Source: a bacterium
Lineage (GTDB): Bacteria > Myxococcota_A > Bradymonadia > UBA7976 > UBA1532
Direction: 5' to 3'
NCBI GenBank assembly: GCA_030426085.1
Contig: JAUHYW010000019.1
Location: 62,001-126,000 of the forward strand
DNA length: 64,000 bases
The position numbers and the translations under genes are program-made. Positions 9,156 through 18,249 of this stretch are shown here, piece after piece. The notes under the pieces are model-generated. The model was given only the letters and a program-made list of their open reading frames with translations. It was not told the DNA's origin and did no database searches. The stretch's first letter is position 1, and each line of letters begins with the position of its first letter.

Positions 9156-10631
9156 TCAGCGCCAGGTGATGTCGTCGACGTAGAACGTCAGCGGCCCGGC
9201 GGCGCCCTCGCCGGTGACCCAGCCGAAGGCGGCCCTCACTTCGTCGTAGTCGACGCCCTCGAGGTCGAGGGTGTAGCGGGTCGGCACCGGGCTCAGGCGC
9301 ACGTCGGTCGCGACCTCGAAGCCGTCGCTCTCGGCGTAGCCCGCGATGAACCGGATGGGCTCGCCGCCGGCCTCGCCCCACGCCAGGAACGAGATCCCGG
9401 TCGCGCCTCCGGGCAGCGCCTCGCCGGGCAGCGCGCCCCAGTTGTCCGGCGGGTTCTGCCAGTAGACCCCGGCCCAGCCCGCGGCGCCGGGGGTCCAGCG
9501 GAAGCCGTGGCAGTCGCCGGCCGGGTCGTCGGTGCCCCGGCGGGGGCAGTCCACCGGGGTCAGCCCGTCGGCGGCGCCGTCGCCCATGTAGCCGGTGGGG
9601 GCGTAGTGGCGGTCGACGGTCATCGGGAGCGTGATCCGGGGCCCGGGGTCGGGTCGGGGCCCGGCGGGGTCCCGGGTGTAGACCCGCACGTGGTCCACCA
9701 GCATGGTCTGGGGGAAGACGGTGGCGTCGTCCGGCGGCCCGACGAAGGTCCCGCCGACGGCCACGTTGAGGATGACGAAGAACGGGTGGTCGAAGGCCCA
9801 GCGCGAGCCGGCCGGCAGGTCGCCCGGGCGCACCCGATGGAAGACCTCCCCGTCGACCATCCACACGATGAGGTCGGGGTCCCACTCGACGGCGAAGAGG
9901 TGGAAGTCCTCGTGCAGCGGGTCGAAGGCGAGCCGGGTCGCCGAGAGGGCGTCGCCGGCCGAGTAGCCCGGGCCGTGCAGCGCGCCGGTGGACTCGTAGG
10001 GCGCCTGCCCCCGGTGCTCCATCACGTCGATCTCGCCGCAGGCCGGCCAGCCCACCTCGCCGATGTCGTCGCCGAGCAGCCAGAACGCGGGCCAGATGCC
10101 AGGGCCCGTGGGCAGCCGGATGCGGGCCTCGAAGCGGCCGTAGGCGTGGGCCGCCCGGCCCTGGGTCGTGATGCGGCCCGAGGTGTATTGCCGGCCCTGG
10201 TACGCCTCGCGGCGGGCGGTGATCGCGAGGTGGCCCTCGCCGTCGTGGGCCACGTTCTCGATCCGGTCGGTGTCGAACTCGAGCTGCTGGTTGCCCCAGC
10301 CGTCGCCGCCGACGTCGTGCACCCAGCGGCCGGGGTCGGGCGGGGTGCCGGCGGGGGCGTCGAACTCGTCGTGCCAGACGAGCAGCCAGCCGGGGGGCGG
10401 GTCGGGTTCGGGCGCAGCGTCGGGGGCCGGGGCGGCGTCAGGGGTCGGGGCGGCGTCGGGGGGCGCCCCGTCGTGCCGAGGCGCGGCGTCGGGGGCGGCG
10501 TCGAACGGGGCCGCGTCGGGTGCGGGCGGCGCGGCGTCGGGGGTCCGGGCGTCCAGCGCCATCCCGCCGGCGGGGTCACACCCGGCGGCGGCCAGGGCGA
10601 GGAGCAGCAGAGATCGCGGCGAGCGGTTCAC
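9156..10631 (-). CDS. GH16 family beta-glucanase-like lipoprotein
   Basis: A secreted glycoside hydrolase of family GH16 (laminarinase/lichenase type), 491 residues. The GTG start at 10631 is followed at once by a lipoprotein signal (hydrophobic LLLLALAAAGC, Cys about 18), and GAGGTG precedes it. An Asp/Ala/Pro-rich spacer follows, then the catalytic domain with HDEF near its start and GEIDVMEH at 199-206. Glu200 is the expected nucleophile, Glu205 the acid/base and Asp202 the helper. A C-terminal domain of about 150 residues after PGPRITL looks like a carbohydrate-binding jelly roll and includes a conserved GFRWTPG stretch. The protein is probably anchored to the cell surface and attacks beta-1,3 or beta-1,3-1,4 glucans, fitting a predatory or polymer-degrading lifestyle. 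Substrate is inferred from family only. Confidence 0.88.
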   Translation of the reverse strand: MNRSPRSLLLLALAAAGCDPAGGMALDARTPDAAPPAPDAAPFDAAPDAAPRHDGAPPDAAPTPDAAPAPDAAPEPDPPPGWLLVWHDEFDAPAGTPPDPGRWVHDVGGDGWGNQQLEFDTDRIENVAHDGEGHLAITARREAYQGRQYTSGRITTQGRAAHAYGRFEARIRLPTGPGIWPAFWLLGDDIGEVGWPACGEIDVMEHRGQAPYESTGALHGPGYSAGDALSATRLAFDPLHEDFHLFAVEWDPDLIVWMVDGEVFHRVRPGDLPAGSRWAFDHPFFVILNVAVGGTFVGPPDDATVFPQTMLVDHVRVYTRDPAGPRPDPGPRITLPMTVDRHYAPTGYMGDGAADGLTPVDCPRRGTDDPAGDCHGFRWTPGAAGWAGVYWQNPPDNWGALPGEALPGGATGISFLAWGEAGGEPIRFIAGYAESDGFEVATDVRLSPVPTRYTLDLEGVDYDEVRAAFGWVTGEGAAGPLTFYVDDITWR

Positions 10632-10668
10632 GGGGCACCTCGGGGGCGGGGGGAGATGTCGGGGGCCG

Positions 10669-10699
10669 AGTGTGGCCCGAGGGGCGCGGTCGAGGTCAA
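10669..10699 (-). promoter_or_regulatory. Candidate promoter for the GH16 gene
   Basis: On the minus strand a TTGACC (10699-10694) is followed, after a long 19-base spacer, by CACACT (10674-10669). CACACT also appears as a proposed -10 box at 21231. The spacer is longer than ideal, so this is a weak call. The 161-base gap between the divergent genes at 10631 and 10793 holds no other gene. Confidence 0.3.
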
Positions 10700-10792
10700 G
10701 GGTCCGGCCTGCCGGGGCCCGCGCAGGCGTCGGTAGAACTTTGCCGGCGCCCGCGCGTCGGACCCGCCGACACCGACCCACCGGAGGCCCCG

Positions 10793-11644
10793 ATGAACAC
10801 CCCGACGCGCTTCGAATCGCCCGCCCTGCCCCGCCTGCCCCGCCGCCGAGCCCTCGTCCCGACCCTGCTCGCCCTCGGCCTCGCCGCCGCCCTCGTCGCC
10901 CCGTCCATCGCCCGCGCCCGCTGCATGGCGGGCAGTCTCGACGCCTGGCCGCCGCCCGAGACGCCGCTGCCCACCCAACCCATGATCCTGCTCGAAGGCT
11001 TCGGCAACCAGCAGCCCGCGGTGACCGCCCTCGCCGACGGCGGGCGGGTCACGCTCGTGGCCCCCGGGCACCGGGTGGCGCTGAAGGTCGAGGCGATGCA
11101 CGCCGGCGCCTTCGGGCTGAGCCAGGCGGTGCTCCGGGCCGCCGAGCCGCTGAAGCCCTCCACCCCCTACACCTTGGACCTGCGCGACGCCGACGGCCGG
11201 AAGGTCCGCACCACCACCTTCATGGGCGGCGAGACCGGGCCCATCGGCTGGACGACCGCCGCCTCCGCGCCGGCCCCGCTGGCCCTGACGGGCGCGCCGA
11301 AGGTCACCGGGCAGAGCTTCCGTCGACTCGGCTGCGGCCCCTCCTCCCACCTCGAGGTCAGCGTGCCCGCCCGCGCCGACGCCCCGATCGCCGTCGAGGT
11401 GACGCTGCGCGAGCTGGGGGCCGAGGGCGCGGTCGAGACCTACGTGGTGCCCGTCCGGGACGGCGTGCTGCGCATCGGCCACGGCATGTGCAGCGGCGCC
11501 TTCCGCGTCACCGGCCCCGAGCGGCGCTTCCGGGCCGAGTTGACCGTTCGGGACGCGGCGGGCGACGCGGTCGCCGCCCCGGCGACGCTCGCCTTCGACG
11601 GGGTCGATCCCACCGGCGCCTTCCGCCGGGTGAAGCTGCGCTGA
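10793..11644 (+). CDS. Exported protein of unknown function
   Basis: A 283-residue protein with an Arg-rich N-terminus followed by a hydrophobic stretch (LVPTLLALGLAAALVAPSI) ending in an ARA signal-peptidase-like site, so it should be exported. The mature part begins with Cys-containing RCMAGS and looks like two beta-sandwich or Ig-like modules. A second Cys pair region (LGCGPSS and GMCSGAF) could form a disulfide. I recognise no family. The ATG was chosen because GGAGG lies at 10783-10787, five bases upstream; longer in-frame extensions lack coding character. It is divergent from the GH16 gene and convergent with the next gene, with only 13 bases between their stops. Confidence 0.7.
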   Translation: MNTPTRFESPALPRLPRRRALVPTLLALGLAAALVAPSIARARCMAGSLDAWPPPETPLPTQPMILLEGFGNQQPAVTALADGGRVTLVAPGHRVALKVEAMHAGAFGLSQAVLRAAEPLKPSTPYTLDLRDADGRKVRTTTFMGGETGPIGWTTAASAPAPLALTGAPKVTGQSFRRLGCGPSSHLEVSVPARADAPIAVEVTLRELGAEGAVETYVVPVRDGVLRIGHGMCSGAFRVTGPERRFRAELTVRDAAGDAVAAPATLAFDGVDPTGAFRRVKLR

Positions 11645-11657
11645 TCGTGTCCGGGCG

Positions 11658-12782
11658 TCAGGGCGTGGGCGGCTCACCGGGGTCTTCGGGCGGGGGCTCG
11701 TTCGGCTCTTCGGGCGCAGGCGGCGGGCCGATGCGCAGGCGGGCCCGGATGGGGACGTGGTCGGAGAGCGGGTGGTACCGCGCGACGACCTCGCCTTCGA
11801 GCACCTCGATCGGGCCGCCGACGAACATGTAGTCGATCTTGCGGTCGCCGACGGTCGAGCCGACGGCGTAGTAGGTGGCGTTCTCCGGGGCGAGGTGATC
11901 GGCGATGACGGTGGCGAACCGGGGGATCATCGCGTCGATGGGGTTGGTCTCGTCGGCGTAGAGCTCGGCCGCCTCCGGGCTCAGCGCGCTCTTGTCGAAG
12001 CCGGGCGGCAGCAGGTTGAAGTCGCCGGCGAGCACCCACGGCTGGCCCGCGGGGCGGTCTTCGATCCACTGCACCAGCGCGGCGATCTGAGCCTGGAGCG
12101 TGCCGTCGCCCCGGCTGAACGCCGAGAGGTGGGTCACCGCGACGGCCAGCGGGTGGTCGTGGCCCTCGACCGGCAGCTCGGCCCACAGCAGCGCCCGCTT
12201 GAGGTTGGCCGCCTGCACGACCGGGTTCTCCTTGAGCAGCGCGAGCTGGATGCGCTCGGCCTTGGCGATCGGACCCCGGCTCATCACCGCGAGGTGCATG
12301 TCGACCCGGCCGAGCGGATCGGTGAACGGCTTGGGCACGAAGGCCCGGTGATAGGCGGCGCTGGCCCCGGCGGCGAACCGGCCGGCCCGCATGTGCTGGG
12401 GGAACTGGTCGATGTCCAGCGTGCGGGCGCTCTCCCGGTCGAGCTCCTGGAGCAGCAGCACGTCGGGCGCCATCTCGGCGGTCGCGGCGGCGAGCGCGGG
12501 CAGCGCGGCGTCCATCTCGTCCCGGGTGGCCCGGACCCGGGTGCCGTGCTCGTAGAAGAAGGGCTCGGTCTTGCCCGCGCCGAATTGCAGGTTCCACGAG
12601 ACGACGGTGAACGGCTGCCCGGCGACGAGCGGGCGGGGGTCGGCCTCGCCGGCTTCGATCGTCACCGGCTCGATCGCCGCCGGTTCGTGGGCGCTGGCCA
12701 GCAGGTAGATCGCCAGCCCCCCCACGCCGAGCAGGGGGATGGCCAGGATCACGACGACGACGATGAAGATGCGGCGTTTCAT
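11658..12782 (-). CDS. Membrane-anchored endonuclease/exonuclease/phosphatase-fold protein
   Basis: A 374-residue protein of the DNase I-like (EEP) superfamily. An N-terminal membrane anchor (IFIVVVVILAIPLLGVGGL) is followed by the EEP core. It has WNLQFG (Asn ligand), LLLQELD (catalytic Glu), LAGDFNLLPPG (Asp-x-Asn pair) and SDHVPI (catalytic His). Members are Mg-dependent and include nucleases, sphingomyelinases and phosphoinositide phosphatases, so the bond cleaved here is open. The catalytic domain should face the periplasm or exterior. The C-terminus is a Pro/Glu tail (EEPNEPPPEDPGEP). A perfect 10-bp inverted repeat and a -10-like TACCAT lie immediately before the ATG, suggesting its own regulated promoter. 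Confidence 0.85.
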   Translation of the reverse strand: MKRRIFIVVVVILAIPLLGVGGLAIYLLASAHEPAAIEPVTIEAGEADPRPLVAGQPFTVVSWNLQFGAGKTEPFFYEHGTRVRATRDEMDAALPALAAATAEMAPDVLLLQELDRESARTLDIDQFPQHMRAGRFAAGASAAYHRAFVPKPFTDPLGRVDMHLAVMSRGPIAKAERIQLALLKENPVVQAANLKRALLWAELPVEGHDHPLAVAVTHLSAFSRGDGTLQAQIAALVQWIEDRPAGQPWVLAGDFNLLPPGFDKSALSPEAAELYADETNPIDAMIPRFATVIADHLAPENATYYAVGSTVGDRKIDYMFVGGPIEVLEGEVVARYHPLSDHVPIRARLRIGPPPAPEEPNEPPPEDPGEPPTP

Positions 12783-12783
12783 G

Positions 12784-12807
12784 CCCCCGATGGTACTCCA
12801 TCGGGGG
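12784..12807. repeat. Perfect 10-bp inverted repeat at a start codon
   Basis: CCCCCGATGG at 12784-12793 and CCATCGGGGG at 12798-12807 are perfect reverse complements around a 4-base loop (TACT). The repeat ends one base before the ATG of the EEP-fold gene and contains that gene's proposed -10 box. It could be an operator that represses by occluding the promoter. It could also be a stem ending transcription of the large lipoprotein gene upstream, though no T-run follows. Confidence 0.7.
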
Positions 12808-12817
12808 GCGGGGTCGA
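12790..12817 (-). promoter_or_regulatory. Candidate leaderless promoter of the EEP-fold gene
   Basis: On the minus strand TCGACC (12817-12812), a 16-base spacer and TACCAT (12795-12790) sit seven bases before the ATG at 12782. That distance would put the transcription start at or next to the start codon. The -10 box lies inside the inverted repeat, so a protein bound there would compete with polymerase. Confidence 0.45.
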
Positions 12818-12840
12818 CTTCTCGGCGGCGGTCACGCCCT

Positions 12841-15800
12841 TCAGGGGCTGATCACCGCCCCGTTGGCGATCATGTAGGCCATCAGGGCGCGGCTGACGTC
12901 GTTGAAGTCGTCCTCCGAGTCCTGCCAGTCGGCCTCGACCAGCCACAGCCGCCCGGCGCCGACGTCGATGTAGGCCAGCGAGACCGAGTTGGGGTCCCAG
13001 CCGCCGAGCGGCACGATGTCGGGGAACCCGGAGACGCTGTAGCCGCAGCCGGTCCGGCCGGCGATCGGGCGGAAGATGTTGTCCTGCCAGAACTGGTCCT
13101 GAGGGTTGAACTGCACCGCCGGCTGCACGTTGTCGCTGCAGTCGCCGTTGCGCGCGCCCTGGGCGACGTTGGCCTGGAGCAGCGTATTGTAGATGCGGTG
13201 GCTGATGTTGTACTCGGTCAGCACCACTCCGCCGTTGTTGACGTAATCCCGCATCGCGTCGCCCAGCGCCTCGAAGGCGTTGACCCCGCCCCGGGGCACC
13301 AGGATGGCCTGCACGTCGTCCCCCGGCTCGCAGACCCCGGCCTCGACCCGGATGTCGGCGTCGACGAGCTGCCCCTGGATGAACTCGTTGACGTCGCGTC
13401 GGGCGTTGCCGCAGGTCCGCACGATCTCCCGCAGCTCGCCGCAGCGCCCGTCGGTGCACTCGACGCCCTCGCTGCACGCCCGCCCGCAGCGGCCGCAGTG
13501 CAACGGGTTGTCCCGCAGCGGCACGCAGGCGCCGTCGCAGAAGCCCCAGCCGTCCTGCTCGCAGACGTCGCCCGCCGCGGCGCAGCCGTCGTCGTCGGGC
13601 CAGTCGGTGAGGCCGTCCTCGTCGTCGTCGAGCGCGTTGGCGCACAGCGGCAGCTCGGGCAGGTCCTCTTCGTCGTTGTCCCGGGCGTTCTCGCAGCCGA
13701 TGTCGATCAGGTCGATCAGCCCGTCATCGTCGTTGTCCCGCCCGTCGGCGCAGCGGGGGGGCAGCGCGCCTTCGCTCTGCTCGACCGGGTCGGCGGCGAA
13801 GCGGCAGCCGGGGTCGTCGGGCCAGTCGAAGCGGCCGTTGTTGTCGTCGTCCCGCTCGTTGGCGCATTGGGGGGCGAAGTTGGGGTCGGTCTCGTCGTCG
13901 TCGCCGGCGAATTCGCAGCCCGGCTCCCGGGGGAAGTCGGTGATGCCGTCGCCGTCGTCGTCGGCGCCGTTGCTGCACGCCGCGGCCGGATCGGGCTCGT
14001 CCTCGTCGTCGTCGCCGGCCGCCGAGCAGCCGGGCTCGATGGGGAAGTCCACCAGCCCGTCGCGGTCGTCGTCGATGCCGTTGGCGCACTCGGGCAGCGG
14101 GTCGTCGTTCTGCTCGCTGAGGTCGCCCGGCGCGGCGCAGCCGGGGTCGAGCGGGTAGTCGTTGAGGCCGTCGTCGTCGTCGTCGATGCGGTTGTTGCAG
14201 ATCGGGCGCCGGGCGGACTCCTCGTCGGGGTCGCCGGCCGCCGAGCAGCCCTCGTCGAGCGGGTAGTCGACCAGGCCGTCCTCGTCGTCGTCCTCACCGT
14301 TGGCGCAGGCGGGCAGCACGTCGGGGTCGGTCTCGTCGGCCCCGCCCTTGCTGGCGCAGCCGGGGTCGAGCGGGTAGTCGGCCCACCCGTCGCCATCGTC
14401 GTCCTCGCCGTTGAAGCACACCGCCGCGACCTCGGGGTCGCGCTCGTCCTCGTCGTCGAGATCGGCGCAGCCGGGGTCGTCGCCGTCGATGAAGCCGTCC
14501 TGGTCGTTGTCGACCTCGTCCCGGCAGCCGGGCGGCAGCCGCTCGACCTCGACCGAGAGCTTGAACGGGCCTCCGAGGCCGAAGGGGTGGTCGACGATGA
14601 CGAAGAGATCACCCGGCGGCGCCCGCTCGATCGTCACCGTGCCCTTGTCGACCCGCCCCTGCTGGTTGGGGGCCGGGCTGCAGCCCAGCTCGGTGCCCGC
14701 GGCGGCGCATTGGGTGCGCACGTAGAGCACCGTCTGGCCGGTCGTCTCCTCGTGGTCGGTGCTGAAGACCAGCCGGGTATTGAACGGGTTCTGGTAGACG
14801 AAGACCTTCTCGGTCGCGGTGTTGCCCCCACAGCTCCCACCGAAGAGCCGGGTGCCGCCGACCGAGGTGTCGTCGATGATGAACGGCTCGCCGACCGGGT
14901 AGTCGTAGACCGCCACCCCCTGCCCGCACAGGTCGACCTCGTCGCCGTCGGCCGCCGCCCGGCAGCCGGCGTCGAGCGGGTAGTCGACGAGCCCGTCGCC
15001 GTCGTTGTCCAGATCGTCGGCGCATTGGGGCATCACGTCGGGGTCGGCCTCGTCGCGGTCGTCGCGGTCGTCGCAGCCGGGGTCGACCGGGTAGTCGACC
15101 CGGCCGTCCTCGTCATCGTCGGCCCCGTTGCGGCAGGCGGCCGGGGGCACCAGCTCGATGAGCACCTCGAAGTCGCCGCCCCGCCCGTTCGCCCCGTCGA
15201 GGAAGACGTAGTAGGTGCCCGGCGCCGGGTCTTCGAGGATCAGCTCGTTGGCCGCGACGCCGTCTTCGAGCGGCTCGCGGGCGCAGGCCAGCTCGCTGCC
15301 GCCGTCGGTGCAGCCCCGGCGCACGTACAGCGCCGTCTCGAGGTCGTTGCCCGGCAGATCGGTCGTGACCCGCAGCGCGTCGGCGAGGCCGTCGACCCGC
15401 ACGAGGAAGACCGCCTCGGGGGCGCCCCGGCCGCCGCAGGTGCCCTCCTGAGCGAAGGGGTTGCCCCGGGTCGTGCCCCGGATCACCCGCCCCGGGCGGA
15501 CCTCGATCGCGTCGTAGCCCCGCCCGCACGACCCGCGCTCGCTGGCGTCGGCCGCCGCCTCGCAGCCGGGGTCCTCGGGGAAGTCGATGGTGTCGTCGCG
15601 GTCGTTGTCCACCCCGTCGGCGCATTGGGGCGCCACCATGGGGTCGGCCTCGTCGCCGTCGCCGAAGCCGGCGCAGCCCGGATCGGCGGGGTAGTCCACC
15701 CGCCCGTCGCCGTCGTCGTCGAGCCCGTTGGCGCAGAACGGCGGGGTCGGCCGGTCGGCCTCGTCCTCGTCGCCGGCCGCGCTGCAGCCGGGGTCGAGCG

Positions 15801-16431
15801 GGAAGTCCACGATGCCGTCGTCGTCGTCGTCGAGCCGGTTGGAGCAGCCGGGGGGCACCTCGGCGTCGGTCTCCCGGGGGTCGGCCGGGCTGGAGCAGCC
15901 GGGGTCGGCGAGGTCGACCCGCCCGTCGCCGTCGTTGTCGAGGCCGTCGCCGCATTGGGGCAGCGCGGGCCCGACCTCGTTGACCTCGTCGTCGTCCATC
16001 TCGGACCCGCAGCCGGGGTCGGCGGGGAAGTCGACGAAGCCGTCGTCATCGTCGTCGACGCCGTTCTGGCAAGCGGGCAGCGGGGGCTCGTCGGACTCGT
16101 CGTCGTCGGCGGCGTTGGCGCAGCCCCGATCGGCGAGGTCGATGTCGCCGTCGCCGTCGTCATCCACCTCGTTGCGGCATTGGGGCAGCGGGTCGTCGGA
16201 CTCGTCGTCGTCACCGGGATCGGCGCAGCCGGGGTCGTCGCCGTCGGTCAGCCCGTCCCCGTCGTTGTCCTCACCGTCGTCGCACTGCGGCGACAGCACG
16301 AGCACGTCGGGCTCGAAGCTGCCGTCGACGGTGGCGTCGGCCTCGTCATCGGCGCCGTCGTCGGAATCGGGCGTGCACCCGGCCACGGCCAGCCCGGTCA
16401 ACATCGCCAGCAAGATCAATCGTTCGCGCAT
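12841..16431 (-). CDS. Giant Asp/Cys-rich repeat lipoprotein
   Basis: A 1,196-residue surface lipoprotein. The ATG at 16431 is followed by a signal with lipobox AVAGC, and AGGAG lies nine bases upstream. The body has 18 copies of a repeat of about 36 residues with the pattern C-x5-DxDxDG-x4-D-x4-PGC-x5-D-x-x-E. This Asp-loop style resembles thrombospondin type 3 and other calcium-binding repeats. After repeats 7 and 9 there are two beta-sandwich domains of about 110 residues that resemble PPC domains (each near an LFGGSCGG or CGGRGAPE stretch). A Cys cluster (CDGACVPLRDNPLHCGRCG) follows repeat 18. The last 230 residues form a Rossmann/amidotransferase-like domain (GGVVLTEYN) of unknown role. 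It is probably an adhesive or structural outer-surface protein needing calcium. Binding is inferred from the Asp pattern. Confidence 0.85.
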   Translation of the reverse strand: MRERLILLAMLTGLAVAGCTPDSDDGADDEADATVDGSFEPDVLVLSPQCDDGEDNDGDGLTDGDDPGCADPGDDDESDDPLPQCRNEVDDDGDGDIDLADRGCANAADDDESDEPPLPACQNGVDDDDDGFVDFPADPGCGSEMDDDEVNEVGPALPQCGDGLDNDGDGRVDLADPGCSSPADPRETDAEVPPGCSNRLDDDDDGIVDFPLDPGCSAAGDEDEADRPTPPFCANGLDDDGDGRVDYPADPGCAGFGDGDEADPMVAPQCADGVDNDRDDTIDFPEDPGCEAAADASERGSCGRGYDAIEVRPGRVIRGTTRGNPFAQEGTCGGRGAPEAVFLVRVDGLADALRVTTDLPGNDLETALYVRRGCTDGGSELACAREPLEDGVAANELILEDPAPGTYYVFLDGANGRGGDFEVLIELVPPAACRNGADDDEDGRVDYPVDPGCDDRDDRDEADPDVMPQCADDLDNDGDGLVDYPLDAGCRAAADGDEVDLCGQGVAVYDYPVGEPFIIDDTSVGGTRLFGGSCGGNTATEKVFVYQNPFNTRLVFSTDHEETTGQTVLYVRTQCAAAGTELGCSPAPNQQGRVDKGTVTIERAPPGDLFVIVDHPFGLGGPFKLSVEVERLPPGCRDEVDNDQDGFIDGDDPGCADLDDEDERDPEVAAVCFNGEDDDGDGWADYPLDPGCASKGGADETDPDVLPACANGEDDDEDGLVDYPLDEGCSAAGDPDEESARRPICNNRIDDDDDGLNDYPLDPGCAAPGDLSEQNDDPLPECANGIDDDRDGLVDFPIEPGCSAAGDDDEDEPDPAAACSNGADDDGDGITDFPREPGCEFAGDDDETDPNFAPQCANERDDDNNGRFDWPDDPGCRFAADPVEQSEGALPPRCADGRDNDDDGLIDLIDIGCENARDNDEEDLPELPLCANALDDDEDGLTDWPDDDGCAAAGDVCEQDGWGFCDGACVPLRDNPLHCGRCGRACSEGVECTDGRCGELREIVRTCGNARRDVNEFIQGQLVDADIRVEAGVCEPGDDVQAILVPRGGVNAFEALGDAMRDYVNNGGVVLTEYNISHRIYNTLLQANVAQGARNGDCSDNVQPAVQFNPQDQFWQDNIFRPIAGRTGCGYSVSGFPDIVPLGGWDPNSVSLAYIDVGAGRLWLVEADWQDSEDDFNDVSRALMAYMIANGAVISP
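13555..16290 (-). repeat. Coding tandem repeats, 18 units of about 108 bp
   Basis: These are the 18 Asp-rich protein repeats of the large lipoprotein gene, interrupted twice by other domains (around 14540-14930 and 15140-15520). At DNA level they show as dense GTC/GTCGTC runs on the plus strand. The copies differ at many third positions, so they are old or diversified and not recent expansions. Confidence 0.85.
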
Positions 16432-16499
16432 CGCGCCCCGCTCCTGTCGGTGTCCGCCGCTCGGAGGGTAATGCCGAGCCCGTCCGGATGAAAGCCGCC

Positions 16500-18158
16500 T
16501 CACGGCCGCTCGGCGTAGACCCGCTCCCGGGGCTCGACGCGCAGCTCGGGCCAGTCGATGCCGGCGACGTCCCAGAACTCGCCGTCGCCCAGCGTCTCGC
16601 TCGACGCGTAGCGCAGCTCGGCCCCCAGGTAGATCCGGACCTCGACCGGCACCCCCCGGATGACCGGGGCCTGACCGCCGGGCGCCGCCCGGACACCGTT
16701 GAGGTGCACCCCGACGAGGTAGGGCGTGCCCAGGGCCCCGGTGTCTTCGGGCACGGCGAGCACGATGCGCTCGGGGCCGGTGCCCGCCACGTCGCCGTCG
16801 AGCTGGGGGTCGTCGGCCGGGTTGCCGAGCTGGCCCCAGTCGGGGGCCGGGTTGGCGTAGTGGCAGTCGTAGGGCTGCCCGAACCAGCCGGCGGCGTTCG
16901 GGTGCAGCAGGTGCAGGTCGGCGTCGGCCCCGAAGCCGTCGAGCGGGTCGTCGTCGCCGGGGGTCGTCCAGTCGAGCTGCACGGTGATGCCGTCGCCGCT
17001 GCACGGGCAGGCCTCGATCACGACCCGGGTGGTGTCGGCGCAGCGGTCGGCGTCGACGACCTCCAGCTCGAGCACGAAGCGCCCGGCCCGGTCGGGCACG
17101 AAGATGGCGCGGGGGGTGCTGGGGTCGTCCTCGGAGCCGCCGTCGGCCGGGTTCTCGGGGTCGAAGAGATCTTCGATCGGGCGGGCGGTGGACCCGACCG
17201 GGCGGTCGACGACGGTCCACGCCCACGACACCGGGCGGCCGTCGACCCCGTCGGTGTCGATGGACGCGCTGCCGTCGAGCCCGACCGGCTCGACGAGGGC
17301 CACGTCCCACCGGGCGGGCTCGGCGATGGCCACCGGGCACTGATGCTCGATGGCCCGGGCGGTCAGCGGCACCGCCAGCGCCACCCCGGTGGCCTCGACC
17401 GCCAGCGCGCTGCGGCTGGGGCCGGCCACCCGGGCCGAGTAGCGCACGACGACGTCGACGAAGGCGCCGGGCCCGATGCGCCCGGTCGCCGGCGGCTGGA
17501 CCAGCGCGTATTGCGACGGGTCGCCGTCGACCGCCACCGCGCGCAGCTCGATCGGCACCGCGCCGCAGTTCTCCAGCCGGACGGACCGCTGCAGGGACTC
17601 GCCGAGCGCCACGTCGCCGAAGTCGAGGCTCGGTGGCGACGCCCGCAGGCACGGCGTATCGGGGAAGCCCACCCCGACCTCGACCATCGGCCGCTGGGGA
17701 TCGTCGGTCTCGATGACCAGCACCGCCTCGGCGGGGGGGGCGACGAGCGCCTCGATCCGCACGACCATCGCCTCGCCCGGGGCCAGCCCGTCGTCTCCGC
17801 TCAGCTCGGCGGCCGAGAGCAGCAGCACGTTGCGCCCGCCGTGCACCGCGGCGAAGCCCGGGTCGCCCCGGCGGCTGATGCGGCGGATGGTCAACGGCGC
17901 CTCGCCCACGCTGCGCAGGGTCAGCTCGGCCACCGAGCCGAGGCCGTCGAGCGCGATCGCAGGCGGGTCGACCTCGATCCCCGAGGGGCCGGCGGGGGCC
18001 GGCTCGATCGGCGCCCCGTCGGGCTGAGCGTCGGCGACGGGCCCCGCGTCGGGGTCGGGCTCGAGCACGGTGTCGGCGTCGCGGACGCAAGCCGACAGAC
18101 CGCCGAGGCCGATCAGCGCGGCGAGCGCGAGCGACGGGCGAAGGGGCGGGTGCAACAT
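16500..18158 (-). CDS. Lipoprotein with ASH/choice-of-anchor and PKD-like domains
   Basis: A 552-residue lipoprotein whose signal ends at GLGGLSAC, followed by a Pro/Asp-rich spacer. Two ASH/HYDIN-like beta-sandwich modules come next: residues about 60-165 ([13 protein letters not shown] and [16 protein letters not shown]) and about 170-270 ([14 protein letters not shown] and NCGAVPIEL). A PKD-like domain at about 275-360 follows ([21 protein letters not shown]). The last 190 residues resemble a conserved myxobacterial C-terminal module with [21 protein letters not shown] and a Cys in DCHYANP. I know no enzyme activity for this layout; it is probably an envelope adhesion or scaffold protein. 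GAGG lies eight bases before the ATG. It is 68 bases upstream of the giant repeat lipoprotein on the same strand, so the two could be co-expressed. Confidence 0.78.
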   Translation of the reverse strand: MLHPPLRPSLALAALIGLGGLSACVRDADTVLEPDPDAGPVADAQPDGAPIEPAPAGPSGIEVDPPAIALDGLGSVAELTLRSVGEAPLTIRRISRRGDPGFAAVHGGRNVLLLSAAELSGDDGLAPGEAMVVRIEALVAPPAEAVLVIETDDPQRPMVEVGVGFPDTPCLRASPPSLDFGDVALGESLQRSVRLENCGAVPIELRAVAVDGDPSQYALVQPPATGRIGPGAFVDVVVRYSARVAGPSRSALAVEATGVALAVPLTARAIEHQCPVAIAEPARWDVALVEPVGLDGSASIDTDGVDGRPVSWAWTVVDRPVGSTARPIEDLFDPENPADGGSEDDPSTPRAIFVPDRAGRFVLELEVVDADRCADTTRVVIEACPCSGDGITVQLDWTTPGDDDPLDGFGADADLHLLHPNAAGWFGQPYDCHYANPAPDWGQLGNPADDPQLDGDVAGTGPERIVLAVPEDTGALGTPYLVGVHLNGVRAAPGGQAPVIRGVPVEVRIYLGAELRYASSETLGDGEFWDVAGIDWPELRVEPRERVYAERP

Positions 18159-18249
18159 GGCGCATCCTCGGTGGTGGCGTGCGCCCGAAGCATGTCGCCG
18201 GCTGCCGGGTTCGATCCACCGGGAGGGATCGAGGGCGGGCAGCGGACGC

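Noticed and set aside
13555-16290. CRISPR-like direct repeats
   Set aside because: The units are coding repeats of about 108 bp with diverged sequence and no constant spacer/repeat pattern of 30-40 bases.
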